Assembly: GCA_900618795.1 (NCBI GenBank)
Contig: UYJD01000006.1
Location: 602,785-666,784, forward strand
Length of the DNA: 64,000 nucleotides
DNA from: Cyanodermella asteris
Lineage: Eukaryota; Ascomycota; Lecanoromycetes; Ostropales; Stictidaceae
Reading direction: 5' to 3'
Part shown: positions 20,976 to 31,204 of the stretch, piece after piece
How positions within the stretch are numbered: the first letter of the stretch is position 1
Layout: each line of letters opens with the position of its first letter
Program-made: the position numbers and the translations under genes
The notes under the pieces: model-generated
Database searches by the model: none
Told to the model about the DNA's origin: nothing
The model's input: the letters and a program-made list of their open reading frames with translations, nothing else

Positions 20976-21959
20976 ATGGCTCTTCACTTCGTGCCCCGAT
21001 TCCTGACCGACCAGTTCTTCCGCACACCGCCGCCTTCAACTCGCAGCTTCGCCAACGAGACCATCATCATCACAGGCGCGAACACAGGCCTCGGCAAAGA
21101 AGCAGCCCTGCAGATCACAGCTCTGGGAGCCGCAAAAGTGGTCATCGCCTGCCGAACAGTATCCAAGGGCGAAGAAGCCCGACGCGACATCGAAGCGAAG
21201 ACCGGTAGGACCGGTGTTGTGGAGGTTTGGCAGCTAGATCTGGCATCCTACGCCTCGGTCCAGGACTTTGCGAGACGATGCAACACTCTCCCCAGAATCG
21301 ATGCGGTTGTCGAGAATGCTGGATTGGCCAAGAAGGAGTACACCAAAGCTGAGGATAATGAGGCGACCATCACTGTCAACGTCATTTCCACCTTCTTGCT
21401 CATGTTGCTTCTTCTCCCAAAACTGCGCGAGGTTGCAAAGATCCATGGTATCAAACCACGCCTGTCGATCATGTCGTCCGCACTGTACGAGGTTGCACCA
21501 CTCAAAGCTCGCAACGAGCCACGCATCCTAGACGCAATGAATGATCCCGCCAAAGCAGACATGGACGGCAGATATGAAGACTCCAAGCTCCTCGAAGTTC
21601 TCTACCTGATTCCGTTCTTCGCGGAACAAGCGAGTCGAGGCTCAGACAACGACGTCATCATCAATGTTCCTCATCCGGGCTTTTGCAAGTCAGAGCTCAT
21701 GCGCGACATTGAAGATGCGGCTGTGCGGGCCGCGACCAAGGTTCTGGCGCGAAGCACGGTGGAGGGTGCCCGAGCCCACGTGTATGCTGCTGGTGCGGGT
21801 TCCGACTCGCACGGGAAATGGCAGACGAATGGTGGGAATGGGTCGTTTGATTGTACGTGGCCGGTGTCGAAGCAGGGTCAGGTAGTGAGTGCGAAGATCT
21901 TTGCGGAAGTCAATGAGAAGCTTGAGAAGATAGTTCCAGGAGTGACCTCGAATATCTGA
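20976..21959 (+). CDS. Short-chain dehydrogenase/reductase (retinol dehydrogenase-like)
   Basis: The single exon encodes 327 residues of the classical SDR fold. The cofactor loop TGANTGLG is at residues 33-40 and a basic Arg (ACR, residue 60) after strand 2 favours NADP(H). ENAG (113-116) replaces the usual NNAG. The catalytic Ser lies in MSSAL (about 167) and the YxxxK pair is Tyr200/Lys204 in YEDSK, so the active-site triad is complete. The overall arrangement resembles fungal WW-domain-oxidoreductase/retinol-dehydrogenase-type SDRs, which reduce or oxidise a wide range of carbonyls; the substrate cannot be inferred. No secondary-metabolism partner genes lie next to it, so a stand-alone redox role is likely. 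Confidence 0.88.
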   Translation: MALHFVPRFLTDQFFRTPPPSTRSFANETIIITGANTGLGKEAALQITALGAAKVVIACRTVSKGEEARRDIEAKTGRTGVVEVWQLDLASYASVQDFARRCNTLPRIDAVVENAGLAKKEYTKAEDNEATITVNVISTFLLMLLLLPKLREVAKIHGIKPRLSIMSSALYEVAPLKARNEPRILDAMNDPAKADMDGRYEDSKLLEVLYLIPFFAEQASRGSDNDVIINVPHPGFCKSELMRDIEDAAVRAATKVLARSTVEGARAHVYAAGAGSDSHGKWQTNGGNGSFDCTWPVSKQGQVVSAKIFAEVNEKLEKIVPGVTSNI

Positions 21960-22047
21960 GAGGATGAGATTATCTTGGTTTTGCGTATTTAGTTTCAGCC
22001 CTGCATGTCGGATCGCGCGATATATCGCGAATGTATAATTGATGGAG

Positions 22048-22773
22048 TTAATGCATAGAATCTGACCACGTCACACTTGTCCCTTTCGTTGTGGGTTTGA
22101 GCTTCCGTCCCTTGACAGAGACATTGTCCCATTCCAGCTCTATCGAACTTATCGTGCCAGTGAAGGATTCGCAGCTGTTTTTGCTGAAAACCAGATATGC
22201 GGATCCACATACAAGACCGTGCGGACCGTCGGCAGAAGCTGTGTCCGAAGCGGACCTCCCTTTCCATTGCACCCAGAACTTTGGAGATCGAAAGCTGTTC
22301 TTCTCAAATGCAGCAGCGCGCCTGTCCTCGCGATCAATGTCATCTTCCGATTCAGCTGATCCATCTTCCTCAGGAGAAGCCTTATACTTGTCATTGCTAT
22401 GGTTTCGACCCGCAGGGCCCGGGGTGCCTTCTTCTTCTTCTCCTTCGTCGTCCTCGCTTAATTCCTCGATCTCCGCTTCTTGTACGACTTGCTTCAACAC
22501 CTTTCGGCTTCCTGCTAAGAGCATTACACCTTCCTGGATCCGATTTGCGCGGAAAGTCGCGAAAAGCCCTTGTTCAGTATCATCAAAACCATGAACTTCA
22601 AGTACGCCTGGCACATCCTGATCTGACCTCTTTGACTGGTTGAGTTTCAATGCGTAGGTTCCAATTGCATTCTTGGGGTCAAAGGCTGCTACTCGGCCCC
22701 CTTTGCCGCGTTTGCCAAGTCGACCATGAGGAATACGGCGGTTAGTGAGAGCTAGTTCCTGCCATTCTTCCAT
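22048..22773 (-). CDS. Acidic hypothetical protein
   Basis: A 241-residue uninterrupted frame starts with a basic segment (RRIPHGRLGKRGKGGR). An N-terminal folded part of about 85 residues (TYALKLNQSK .. VLEVHGFDD) is followed by an acidic low-complexity bridge (about 100-150) and a C-terminal part of about 80 residues with FWVQWKGR and SAYLVFSKNSCESFTGTI. The alternating hydrophobic pattern of both ends suggests two halves of one beta-rich domain split by a disordered insert. I do not recognise the family. The gene faces away from RAD2. Confidence 0.65.
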   Translation of the reverse strand: MEEWQELALTNRRIPHGRLGKRGKGGRVAAFDPKNAIGTYALKLNQSKRSDQDVPGVLEVHGFDDTEQGLFATFRANRIQEGVMLLAGSRKVLKQVVQEAEIEELSEDDEGEEEEGTPGPAGRNHSNDKYKASPEEDGSAESEDDIDREDRRAAAFEKNSFRSPKFWVQWKGRSASDTASADGPHGLVCGSAYLVFSKNSCESFTGTISSIELEWDNVSVKGRKLKPTTKGTSVTWSDSMH

Positions 22774-23340
22774 AATATTGACTTCTTTGGGCAGACTTGC
22801 CGGAATGTTGGATTCTTGCAGCTAAAAGGTGGCTGAATCTGCCTTTCCAATCAAGTAGCCTAAGTCACGTTATTGGTATTTCTGGCGCAGCAGGGATAAT
22901 GCAAGTTCCGAGATATGTTTTAGCTAGTCTTTCCAAATCTGTATATATGTATTCACACAACTCTACATGGAATGATAGAGGTACCTGAGGTGACATATAT
23001 CTATGACGTAGCTAGAAGAGTGGACGGTTCAGCAACCTCGTTCTGAAATCTCAAGCACCTACGTTCTAAGAGATGTCAAGACGCCAAAAATTAGGACATT
23101 AGCTTGCAGTTGTATGGAAGTGCTCATGCTTCTCAATCTGGAAGCTGGGAGCCACGCTAAGACAAGACGGGAAATCATTAACAAAAGCTATGACATAATC
23201 ACCCCAGCAGGCAGCTCAATGTTGGATCAGCTCTTCGACTTATCCGTTCAAAGTTGTCGCGTGCCTTATCGTCCCATCGCAGTCTTGAATATGCGCCTCA
23301 GCTCAGCTGCTACCCTCCTCCGTGGTAGCACATCGCCACC
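22774..23340. other. Intergenic between divergent starts
   Basis: About 570 bases separating the acidic protein and RAD2. It must carry both promoters. The RAD2 start is in a strong GCCACCATGG context. Confidence 0.5.
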
Positions 23341-26300
23341 ATGGGTGTCACCGGTCTCTGGGACGTCGTCAAGCCGGTGGCCCGCCCCGTCAAGCTGGAA
23401 ACGCTGAATCGAAAGCGACTGGCCGTCGACGCCTCAATCTGGATCTACCAGTTTCTCAAAGCCGTGCGCGACAAGGAGGGAAACGCCCTGCGTAATAGCC
23501 ATGTCGTCGGCTTCTTCCGCCGTATCTGCAAGCTGCTGTTCTTCGGTATCAAGCCCGTCTTCGTCTTTGATGGCGGCGCGCCGATCTTGAAGAGGCAGAC
23601 GATCAGTGGCCGCAAGGCAAGGCGCGAAGGGAAGCGCGAAGATGTGGTGCGCACGGCGGGCAAGTTGCTTGCAAAGCAGATGCAGCATCGGGCGGAGGAA
23701 GATGAGCGGAAGAGGAGGGAGGCGCGGGACCGCCCCCAAGAGCCGGAGGAGGAGATGCCGGACGAGCTGGTGTACGTCGAGGAGCAGATGATGATGCCGG
23801 AGCAAAAGAGAAGGAACCGCCAATTCAAGAAGAAGGATGCATATCATTTGCCGGACCTGGATGTCAGCTTGAATGAAATGGGCGCGCCGAACGATCCTCG
23901 AATCATGAGTCAAGAGGAGCTCGAAGATTATGCGCGACAGTTCCACGAGGGCGAAGACATCAATCTCTACGATTTCAGCAAGATCGATTTTGACGGACCG
24001 TTCTTTACAAGCTTGCCGGCTACGGATCGTTACAATATTCTCAACGCAGCCAGATTGCGCAGTCGATTGCGAATGGGCTATAGCAAGGAGCAGCTAGATA
24101 TCATGTTTCCGAATAGAATGGAGTTTTCCAAATTTCAGATTGAACGCGTGCGAGAACGCAACGAGCTTACGCAACGACTTATGAACCTCAACGGCATGAA
24201 CCCTAATGATTTTGGCGGTGGTAGAGTGGCGGGTGAGAAGGGAAAGGAGTACATTTTGGTGAAGAACGATGGAGTCGAAGGCGGCTGGGCCCTTGGTGTT
24301 GTCAGTAATAATGATGAAGGGCAGCGCGAGAAGCCGATCGATCTCGACAAACCTGAGATTCCAATTCCTGTGGAGGAGGACAGCGATGACAGCTTCGAAG
24401 ACGTGCCTATCGAGGGTCTCAACCGGCTGCCGAAACGGCCGAAGTACCAAGCGCCTCCAGAGCACGATCCAGCTTATACAAACGATGTCGAGATGCAAGA
24501 GGCCTTGTTCAACGATGGTCAACGACAAAGAAGTGGTATTGCATCCGCAGCTACTGCTGAAGAAGACGATGGTCTGTTCGTACCTGTTGATGACAATGAC
24601 GGCCAATTTGAAGACGTTCCCATCCCAGACGCTCAAGACGAAGCAGAAGATGAAGAATTACAACGGGCTATCGCCATGTCCCTGGAGCAGGGCTCTGACG
24701 ACGAGGCTGCAAAAGAACACCAGCGCGCTGGAGAAGCCGCAAGAAAGGAGCGATTTCGCAAGGAGAAAGTTATGGGCTTCAACAAGACGACGGCTGCATC
24801 CGGTCGCAATTTTGCTAATTTCGCGAACGCTCGAGCAGCAAAAATGGCCCCTCGGGCAAAATCCGGAGATGATTCAGTGAATCCAGAGCTCCGGGCGGCT
24901 TTTGAGGCCGGAAGAAAGATGGGCCATCGCCAGAAAAAGAAGGAGGCGCCAACGCCAACGCCAGTACACGAACCGAAGCCGGCTGCCGGAAATTCTGCTT
25001 TGACCGAGCCTAGCAAGTTCAAGGGCCCGCTTCCTTTCGAATCGATTGATCTCGGCAAGTCAATGTTCAGCAAGAAAAAGCAGAAGATCGCAGACGAGAA
25101 AGCTGCAGAGGAGGAAGAGGGTGGATTCGAGAAGAAGAAGAAGGAAGACAAGCCGAAGACTCCACCTCCGTGGTTCTCGGGCGACATCAACAAAGACGAT
25201 TACCAGCACAGCCACATTCAACGGCAAGAAGAGACGCTTGACCACGGCGATGGCGTTCGAAGAGACAAACCAATTCTGAGACATAATGAGACCGGCGAGG
25301 TTATTGATCTGGACGCAGAGGAGCAGAAGCAGAAGGAGCCCATCAAGCTGCTTTCGTCGGATGATGAGGAAGAGGTGGTTGCACCAGACTATAAAGCTCT
25401 TGACGCTGAGGTCCGCATGGATGATCTCGCAGACCAAGTTCGTGCCGAGCCACCAGCCACAGAAATTGCTCAAGGAGTCGTTGCCACTACTGAGAAAGCG
25501 CTACCCGATTCAAAGACCACGGAGGCGCTTCCCGCAGACAAAGCGAATTCCAAACAAGCAGATGATGAAAATCTGGAATGGGAAGAATCCGACTATGAAG
25601 ACCAGGAGGAGTATCGCCAGCCTGCTAATGACGCGTCGACCGCTCCAGCAGGCGGCGATATTGAGATGACGGCTGCTGAACCTGAAATTGAGTTCGAAGA
25701 TGTGCAACCGCCAAGGACGCAAGCACGTGAAGCATCATCCGAGCCTGAGTTCGAGAACGTTCAAATGCCTGAGACCGCAGAGGAACGACGGCAAGAGCCA
25801 CTGCGAGATGTGAATGAGCCAGAGGCAGCGGTGCCTTCAGAGATGGATGCATTTGACAATCTACCTCTCGCTGCTCGCAACACCAGCATCGACGAAGAAT
25901 ATGAGGAGTTTTCTGACCTGGAAGACGAGGAGCTCATGAAACAACTTGCCGAAGAGGCGGAAGAGCATGCTAGGTTTGCTGCCCAACTGAACGTTGCTAC
26001 TGGTCTGCAAAGTGCTGCCGACTATGAACGCGAACTAAAGCAGCTCCGAAACCAACAGAAGAACGAACGTCGCGATGCAGACGAGGTAACACAAGTCATG
26101 ATCACGGAGTGTCAGCAGCTTTTGCAGCTTTTCGGCTTGCCATATATCACGGCGCCGATGGAAGCCGAAGCACAGTGTGCAGAGCTCCATCAGCTGGGTC
26201 TCGTGGACGGCATAGTGACCGACGACTCCGATATCTTTCTATTCGGGGGCAACAGAGTCTATAAGAACATGTTCAATCAGGCAAAAGAGGTGCAGTGCTA

Positions 26301-27174
26301 CCTGGCCGGCGATCTAGAAAAGGAGTACGGTCTCAATCGCGAGAAGATCATCCAGATCGCCCACCTACTTGGCAGCGATTACACCGAAGGCATCCCCAAC
26401 GTTGGCCCCGTCACCGCTCTCGAGATCCTAACCGAGTTTGGAGATCTCGAGGCCTTCGCTAGCTGGTGGACCGACGTCCAAACCGGCGTCGCACCAAAGG
26501 AAACCAAAGGCTTCAAGAAGAAATTCCGCAAAAACGCCACCAAGATCTTCCTCCCTCCCGGATTCCCCGACGAGCGTGTAAATCAAGCTTATCTAAAGCC
26601 AGAAGTCGATAGCGATCCCAGCCAATTCCAGTGGGGTGTTCCGGATCTGGATGCGCTGAGACAATTCCTGATGGCCACGATCGGGTGGAGTCAGGAGCGC
26701 ACAGACGAGATTCTGGTTCCCGTGATTAAGGACATCAATCGACGGGAGGCGGAGGGTACACAGGCAAATATCACAAAGTTCTTTGGCGGAGGGTCCGGAC
26801 TGGGTCCTGCGGGTGCAGGTAGGGACGCTTATGCGCCTAGGAGACGGGGTGCGGGCAAGAGTTCGAGGATGGAGAACGCTCTGGGAAAGTTGCATGAGCA
26901 GACCAGGCGTGCTGCTGGAGGCACGGTGGAAGATGAAACTGAGCACCAAGGCGAAGAAAATGGAGTAGATGGCAATATTGTGAACCAGGAAGAGTTTGCA
27001 CCCAAAGCAACGCCTAAGAAACGAAAGGCTCGTTCGAAGAAGGTGGCGGAAACTGCCGGCTCTGCTGATGGGAATAATGGTCCCGAGAGTGAAGACTCGG
27101 ATGGGGATACTTATCAGCCAAAGAAGGCTCGCAGAGGGACTAGACGAGGTCGTAAGACGGCAAGGTCGACTTGA
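23341..27174 (+). CDS. RAD2: DNA repair endonuclease RAD2 (XPG)
   Basis: A single 1277-residue frame. It begins with the XPG N-region (MGVTGLWDVVKPVARPVKLE; FVFDGGAP around 75-82). A long acidic spacer follows, with a ubiquitin-interacting motif at about 436-450 (EDEELQRAIAMSLEQ). The XPG I-region starts near 940 (MEAEAQCAEL, then TDDSD at 960-964 with the metal-binding acids), followed by the helix-two-turn-helix LLGSDYTEGIPNVGPVTA. A PCNA-binding QANITKFF lies at 1141-1148, and a basic tail carries likely nuclear signals (KKRKARSKK). Rad2 makes the 3' incision in nucleotide excision repair and binds TFIIH through the spacer. The protein is longer than the yeast one (1031 residues), mainly in the spacer. 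All catalytic acids I can locate are present. Confidence 0.96.
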   Translation: MGVTGLWDVVKPVARPVKLETLNRKRLAVDASIWIYQFLKAVRDKEGNALRNSHVVGFFRRICKLLFFGIKPVFVFDGGAPILKRQTISGRKARREGKREDVVRTAGKLLAKQMQHRAEEDERKRREARDRPQEPEEEMPDELVYVEEQMMMPEQKRRNRQFKKKDAYHLPDLDVSLNEMGAPNDPRIMSQEELEDYARQFHEGEDINLYDFSKIDFDGPFFTSLPATDRYNILNAARLRSRLRMGYSKEQLDIMFPNRMEFSKFQIERVRERNELTQRLMNLNGMNPNDFGGGRVAGEKGKEYILVKNDGVEGGWALGVVSNNDEGQREKPIDLDKPEIPIPVEEDSDDSFEDVPIEGLNRLPKRPKYQAPPEHDPAYTNDVEMQEALFNDGQRQRSGIASAATAEEDDGLFVPVDDNDGQFEDVPIPDAQDEAEDEELQRAIAMSLEQGSDDEAAKEHQRAGEAARKERFRKEKVMGFNKTTAASGRNFANFANARAAKMAPRAKSGDDSVNPELRAAFEAGRKMGHRQKKKEAPTPTPVHEPKPAAGNSALTEPSKFKGPLPFESIDLGKSMFSKKKQKIADEKAAEEEEGGFEKKKKEDKPKTPPPWFSGDINKDDYQHSHIQRQEETLDHGDGVRRDKPILRHNETGEVIDLDAEEQKQKEPIKLLSSDDEEEVVAPDYKALDAEVRMDDLADQVRAEPPATEIAQGVVATTEKALPDSKTTEALPADKANSKQADDENLEWEESDYEDQEEYRQPANDASTAPAGGDIEMTAAEPEIEFEDVQPPRTQAREASSEPEFENVQMPETAEERRQEPLRDVNEPEAAVPSEMDAFDNLPLAARNTSIDEEYEEFSDLEDEELMKQLAEEAEEHARFAAQLNVATGLQSAADYERELKQLRNQQKNERRDADEVTQVMITECQQLLQLFGLPYITAPMEAEAQCAELHQLGLVDGIVTDDSDIFLFGGNRVYKNMFNQAKEVQCYLAGDLEKEYGLNREKIIQIAHLLGSDYTEGIPNVGPVTALEILTEFGDLEAFASWWTDVQTGVAPKETKGFKKKFRKNATKIFLPPGFPDERVNQAYLKPEVDSDPSQFQWGVPDLDALRQFLMATIGWSQERTDEILVPVIKDINRREAEGTQANITKFFGGGSGLGPAGAGRDAYAPRRRGAGKSSRMENALGKLHEQTRRAAGGTVEDETEHQGEENGVDGNIVNQEEFAPKATPKKRKARSKKVAETAGSADGNNGPESEDSDGDTYQPKKARRGTRRGRKTARST

Positions 27175-28263
27175 GTTTGGGGTCGCTGTCGAATTCGCCG
27201 GCACACGTATATGAAGCGGCATAACTCCGGTATGCCCGCATACGGCATATAGGCATGAAGGACCTCCAGATTACTGCTTGTCCTTGCAAGCTTAAGAAAA
27301 TATTACTGTATAATATTCAATATCTACTTCGTGTCGAGAGCATCGTGAGTGATGGGGGTGATTTTACAGAGTCGATGATAGTAATTATGTGAGGCTGAAG
27401 TCGGAGAGTCTTTAGGCCGACTGCTGAACATTGATTGGCCAGATGATGGTGTGTAGTGCGGCTCTGCTGAACTCTTGGCGTGACATGGGCCTCTTTTGGA
27501 AGGCTATTATGCGGCTCTCTTTCCACCTGGGATAGCAAATAATGGCGACGTGCGTGCCTTGGGACATAGCCTAAGTAGTGCGTATAAAGAGATACGTGCC
27601 CCTCATTCCTTTTCCCACTTTGACTTCGCCTATTTCACCATGTACAGCTCGACATGGTGATTTTACTGCCTCTTCTACACCTGCTATACTGCTTGACCCA
27701 TGTCATATGTATGCATTATCTGTCTGAGGTCTTTCGAGCCCAGCATGTGCTTCTTCATGTTGCAACCCGTCCCCTCAGTTCAAGTTGGGTCTATCTTCAC
27801 CTTGCTTGTTGCCACCTTCTCTTGCCACTTCCCATCATGCACCTGGACGAGGCTAGTAAATCCGCCGTATATCCGGCTTGTCGCTGTCGCTGCCGCGACT
27901 CGGTGTTTTTGCCTGATCGCGCAAATTAGCTCCTGGTCAACGCGACAAGCTTGCGCGACCGATTTTCTCCTGAAAGCACAATCAGAGAAATTTTTCAAAA
28001 CACATTGTTCTTATTTGTCTGTGCGTCCAATCAAAAGGATCATGATCCTTACAGTCGAGCGTGTTCTGCTGAATTGTTTGCCCCGAGTCTAGTTTCGAAG
28101 CCGCAGTCGAGTCAAGCCTCCGCAGGCTCTGAACAGCAACCACAACGGAATCCACGGGCTTACCGCGAATGCGACAGTATCGAGGCAATCGAAAACTCGG
28201 ACTTTGACGCAATCGGCAATTGTAGAGAATAATTATTGAAAAGAAGAACCCAGAACATTCGAG
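27175..28263. other. Intergenic, nothing recognised
   Basis: About 1.1 kb. Short plus-strand open frames around 27650-28090 have Cys/Leu-rich translations without domain features and overlap each other in different frames. The 3' flank of RAD2 contains AATATTACTG-type AT-rich sequence. Confidence 0.45.
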
Positions 28264-29152
28264 GTGATGCCCAGCCCACGCCAGCTAGGTAAGAAGCCGG
28301 CTAGACCGACGCAGAGCTCCCAAAGTCAATCTTGCCGACATCCTCGACGCTGCAAACAAGGTCCTCGGTTCGCGTGCCCCTTTACAAAGCACGATGCAGG
28401 CCGCTACGAGACGGTCTTCGGGCCCTGCACCCAGATTCCGGGGCTCACGCCAAAATACGTGAAGTGAGCCAACATCTCTGACCTACTTAAATCCCGCCAG
28501 AGCCTTGCTTACTGCTGTCAGAGAACACGTCATGCGAAACCATTCTGCAAAGGCGGGATGCCTGTACTGCGGTCGCTCATGGGGAGATGTACCGGATTGG
28601 GAAAGAGCGATGTGCCAGCACCTACAGCGTGGAGAATGTGCAAAGGTCGAGCACACTTTTAATCTTCCGGAATGGATGACGGGTAAGCAGCAGGATGCGA
28701 TCGATGCATTGGCACGTGGTGGTAAGGAAACCCCACAGGAAAAGTGGCAGGCACTGTATAGATGTTTGTTCCCGCACGATGCTTGCATACATGAAGCGGG
28801 TAAGTTCTGCAACGCCACTACGCTTTTCTGATACTCACCATTGGCAGCCTACGACTTTTATATACGGAACAGAGCCGGCGAGGACGCCAGCTCATCCTCT
28901 AGGTGTGATGAGGATGCCCAAGCAGCTGCCGGCGAACTCGGTCTGCTGTCGAGCTCCCCGTATTACGATGGAAGCTTCGACGGCTCAGACTTTTCACAGC
29001 AAGCGAGTCATTCCAGTTCTGAAGTTGCTTTCGAGAGTGACAACAGCCTGCAGTGGCAGACACCACTGCCCTTCTTCGATTTTGGCCAGTCGATGCGTTC
29101 AACTAATCTGCAATTTCTGGAGACAGACCCTGAGCTTCCAAATTTCATTTGA
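28264..29152 (+). CDS. Cys/His zinc-finger-like protein, tandem copy 1
   Basis: Three exons: 28264-28463, 28522-28799 and 28848-29152 (introns of 58 and 48 bases), 260 residues. The conserved core runs CPFTKHDAGRYETVFGPC .. PKYVKEHVMRNHS .. CLYCGRSW .. HLQRGEC .. LPEWMTGKQQDAID .. KWQALYRCLFP. The Cys/His order (C..C, H-x4-H, C-x2-C, H..C) resembles the fungal family of degenerate C2H2-like proteins whose first finger is CPF-type. These are often nuclear or of unknown function and highly expanded in Pezizomycotina. The C-terminal exon is Ser/Asp/Gln-rich and could be an activation-type region. The first intron choice (acceptor TGCTGTCAG) is supported by the neighbouring paralogue, which splices at the same codon. 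A second ATG follows the first directly. Confidence 0.72.
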
Positions 29153-30131
29153 TCTATCTCTTTAAGCAATGCAACAGTGCGGGTCATCGCATGGAAACGA
29201 GTTCGGGATTGGGGCAGTAATGCCCTCACGGAAAGATTTATGAAGGTACGAAGTGCTCTGCATGTGAGAGCAAATGAATTTCATTTTTAGCGAAAAGCGC
29301 ACGCTAGATAAGCAAGATAATCCTCCGCCAATTCTGTTCCGGAAGTAGGTTGTGCATGAAGTAGCTGGAAGCACACGGAGGCAACAATTGAAGTAACTTT
29401 GAATCTGTGATATGATTATTCGACTATGCGACGCTAACGGCTGCGTGGCCCAAGAGCAATGTCAAGTTGGGGTCGTTGCTGGAATAGGTGACTGGAATCA
29501 CCTCCACCTTGAATCGCCGCTGTGGCGCAGCCGTGATGGTTCTCGCAGCCCCAGCTTCTGTGGCCGTGCGTCGAGCATGAGCCACACCTATCCATCTCAA
29601 ACGGAGATCTCTCAGTCTACACTTCAGTGTGCAATTTCCATCATCAACGCCTACCGGGGCTAGGCGTCAGCTGGGCTGTTTCTTGCCGTGACAACAGCTC
29701 ATGCGACTCGTCGAGTCTGTGATGCTTACCGTCAACACCATTAAAATCCCCAGCATCGATGCATCGCTCGCATTTACACTTTGAACCGTCGGCCTAAAGT
29801 CGATCATCAATGTTCGTGATGGCTCCAGACATCCGATGTTGGCGGCGCCAGTTAGCAAGGCTATTATTTCCGGGAAATGCCGGTCGCAGCGGCGGACAAC
29901 TTACATGTCCTGATTTCTACTTGCTTGAGCAGACATGTGTGAAGCCGGATGATTTCACTCCGTGGCAGCCTCACTTATCAAGCCTGCGCCACATCTTCAT
30001 GACTTTTATCAATCACTTCTGTTTATCTATTTCAATACCTGTACCCCAGTGCAGTTGCTTCACTGTCTTCGTTCCCTCACCTATATAGCTTCTGCTTCCC
30101 CTCCATCCCTAACAGTTCAAGACTAGCCCTC
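29153..30131. other. Intergenic between tandem paralogues
   Basis: About 980 bases between the two zinc-finger-like genes. No further exon of either and no other gene is recognisable. The last 50 bases contain the TATA-like element listed separately. Confidence 0.45.
30082..30088 (+). promoter_or_regulatory. TATA-like element of zinc-finger-like copy 2
   Basis: TATATAG sits 44 bases before the start codon, followed by a CT-rich leader. This would give a very short 5'UTR. Confidence 0.4.
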
Positions 30132-30897
30132 ATGAGTGGACACACCGTTGGTCAGCCCTTTTGCGGCCACCTAAAGTCCTCGACTGCCAGCCACATCAAC
30201 TCACGTCGAACCCGGAATACTCCGAAAGGCTGGGCCGACGTCGAACAGCGGTTGTCGTGCCCATTCGTGAAAAACAACCCCTCCCATTACACTGGGCTGT
30301 TCAACCCTTGCACTTTACCTCCAGCCTTCGATCCGAAACATCTGAAGTAATCACATTCGGTCACATTTGTCCTCCAATACTGACCCGAGCCAGAGAACAT
30401 GTCGACCGCTACCACTCTGCCAAGCATCAATGCCCTTACTGCAAAGTCAAATGGGCGCCGGGCTGCGACTGGCACAAAGCAATGCTGGCCCACATCGAAT
30501 TCGACCAATGCCGTCACGCTGACCACTGGTGGGCTCTGCCCGAACACATGACTCCATGCCAACAAAACGCTCTAGACGGTCTTGCTTTTCCTCGGAAACA
30601 GGACGCTTGTGCGAAATGGCAATCGATATATCACGCATTGTTTCCCGACGATACTCGAGTGCTCGATCCAAGTTCGTTGCCTGATCGTGTACATCGCAGT
30701 CTCGTTAAACTGACAGCATTCCAGCCTATGACTTTTACATTTTGAACCAGCATGTTCGATCGCTTGAGACGGCTTCTCTTTCTTTCTCCCCGGCCAACGC
30801 CTGCGCTTTCGGCCGTCAGATTAGCTTGGTGGGTGGTTCTGTGATTCCCTTGGAGGATCTCGACCGGAGTCTGGCTGCTCAACCGCCGCGACTCTAG
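30132..30897 (+). CDS. Cys/His zinc-finger-like protein, tandem copy 2
   Basis: Exons 30132-30346, 30394-30671 and 30725-30897 (introns of 47 and 53 bases) encode 221 residues. It follows the upstream paralogue almost motif for motif: CPFVKNNPSHYTGLFNPC, PKHLKEHVDRYHSAK, CPYCKVKWAPGCDW, LPEHMTPCQQNALDGL, KWQSIYHALFPDD, then YDFYI after the last intron. Exon 2 is 278 bases in both genes and both introns fall at the same codons and phases, which proves duplication of a spliced gene rather than retrotransposition. The first and last exons have diverged most; the last is shorter here and lacks the Asp/Gln-rich tail. The second donor (GTTCGT) is non-consensus, and its position is supported by alignment with copy 1. 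Confidence 0.72.
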
Positions 30898-31204
30898 CTT
30901 GTGGTCAAGCTCGATCCGTTGACGATGAAAATTGCGGTCATGCTGCTTTCGCTGTGCGTGGACCCGGAGCAGTTTGAAGGACTCTCTTGCCAGCAGTTGC
31001 ACATCGGCTCTCGTATAAAAGCACGATCCCAGCATTTTGGTCTGCGTAGCGGTGACGGAAGATGGATCCACATGTTGCTAATGACTGAATGAAGCACTTT
31101 TGAGCACTGAGCGCTGTCAAATTCATGTCATTGCCTCGGTCTCAATTATTCAATTATGCACCAAGTGTAGTAACTCAAGCGTCCTGACCCAGCAGTCGTA
31201 GACA
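30898..31204. other. Convergent intergenic
   Basis: About 300 bases of 3' flanking sequence between convergent genes; nothing recognised. Confidence 0.5.
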
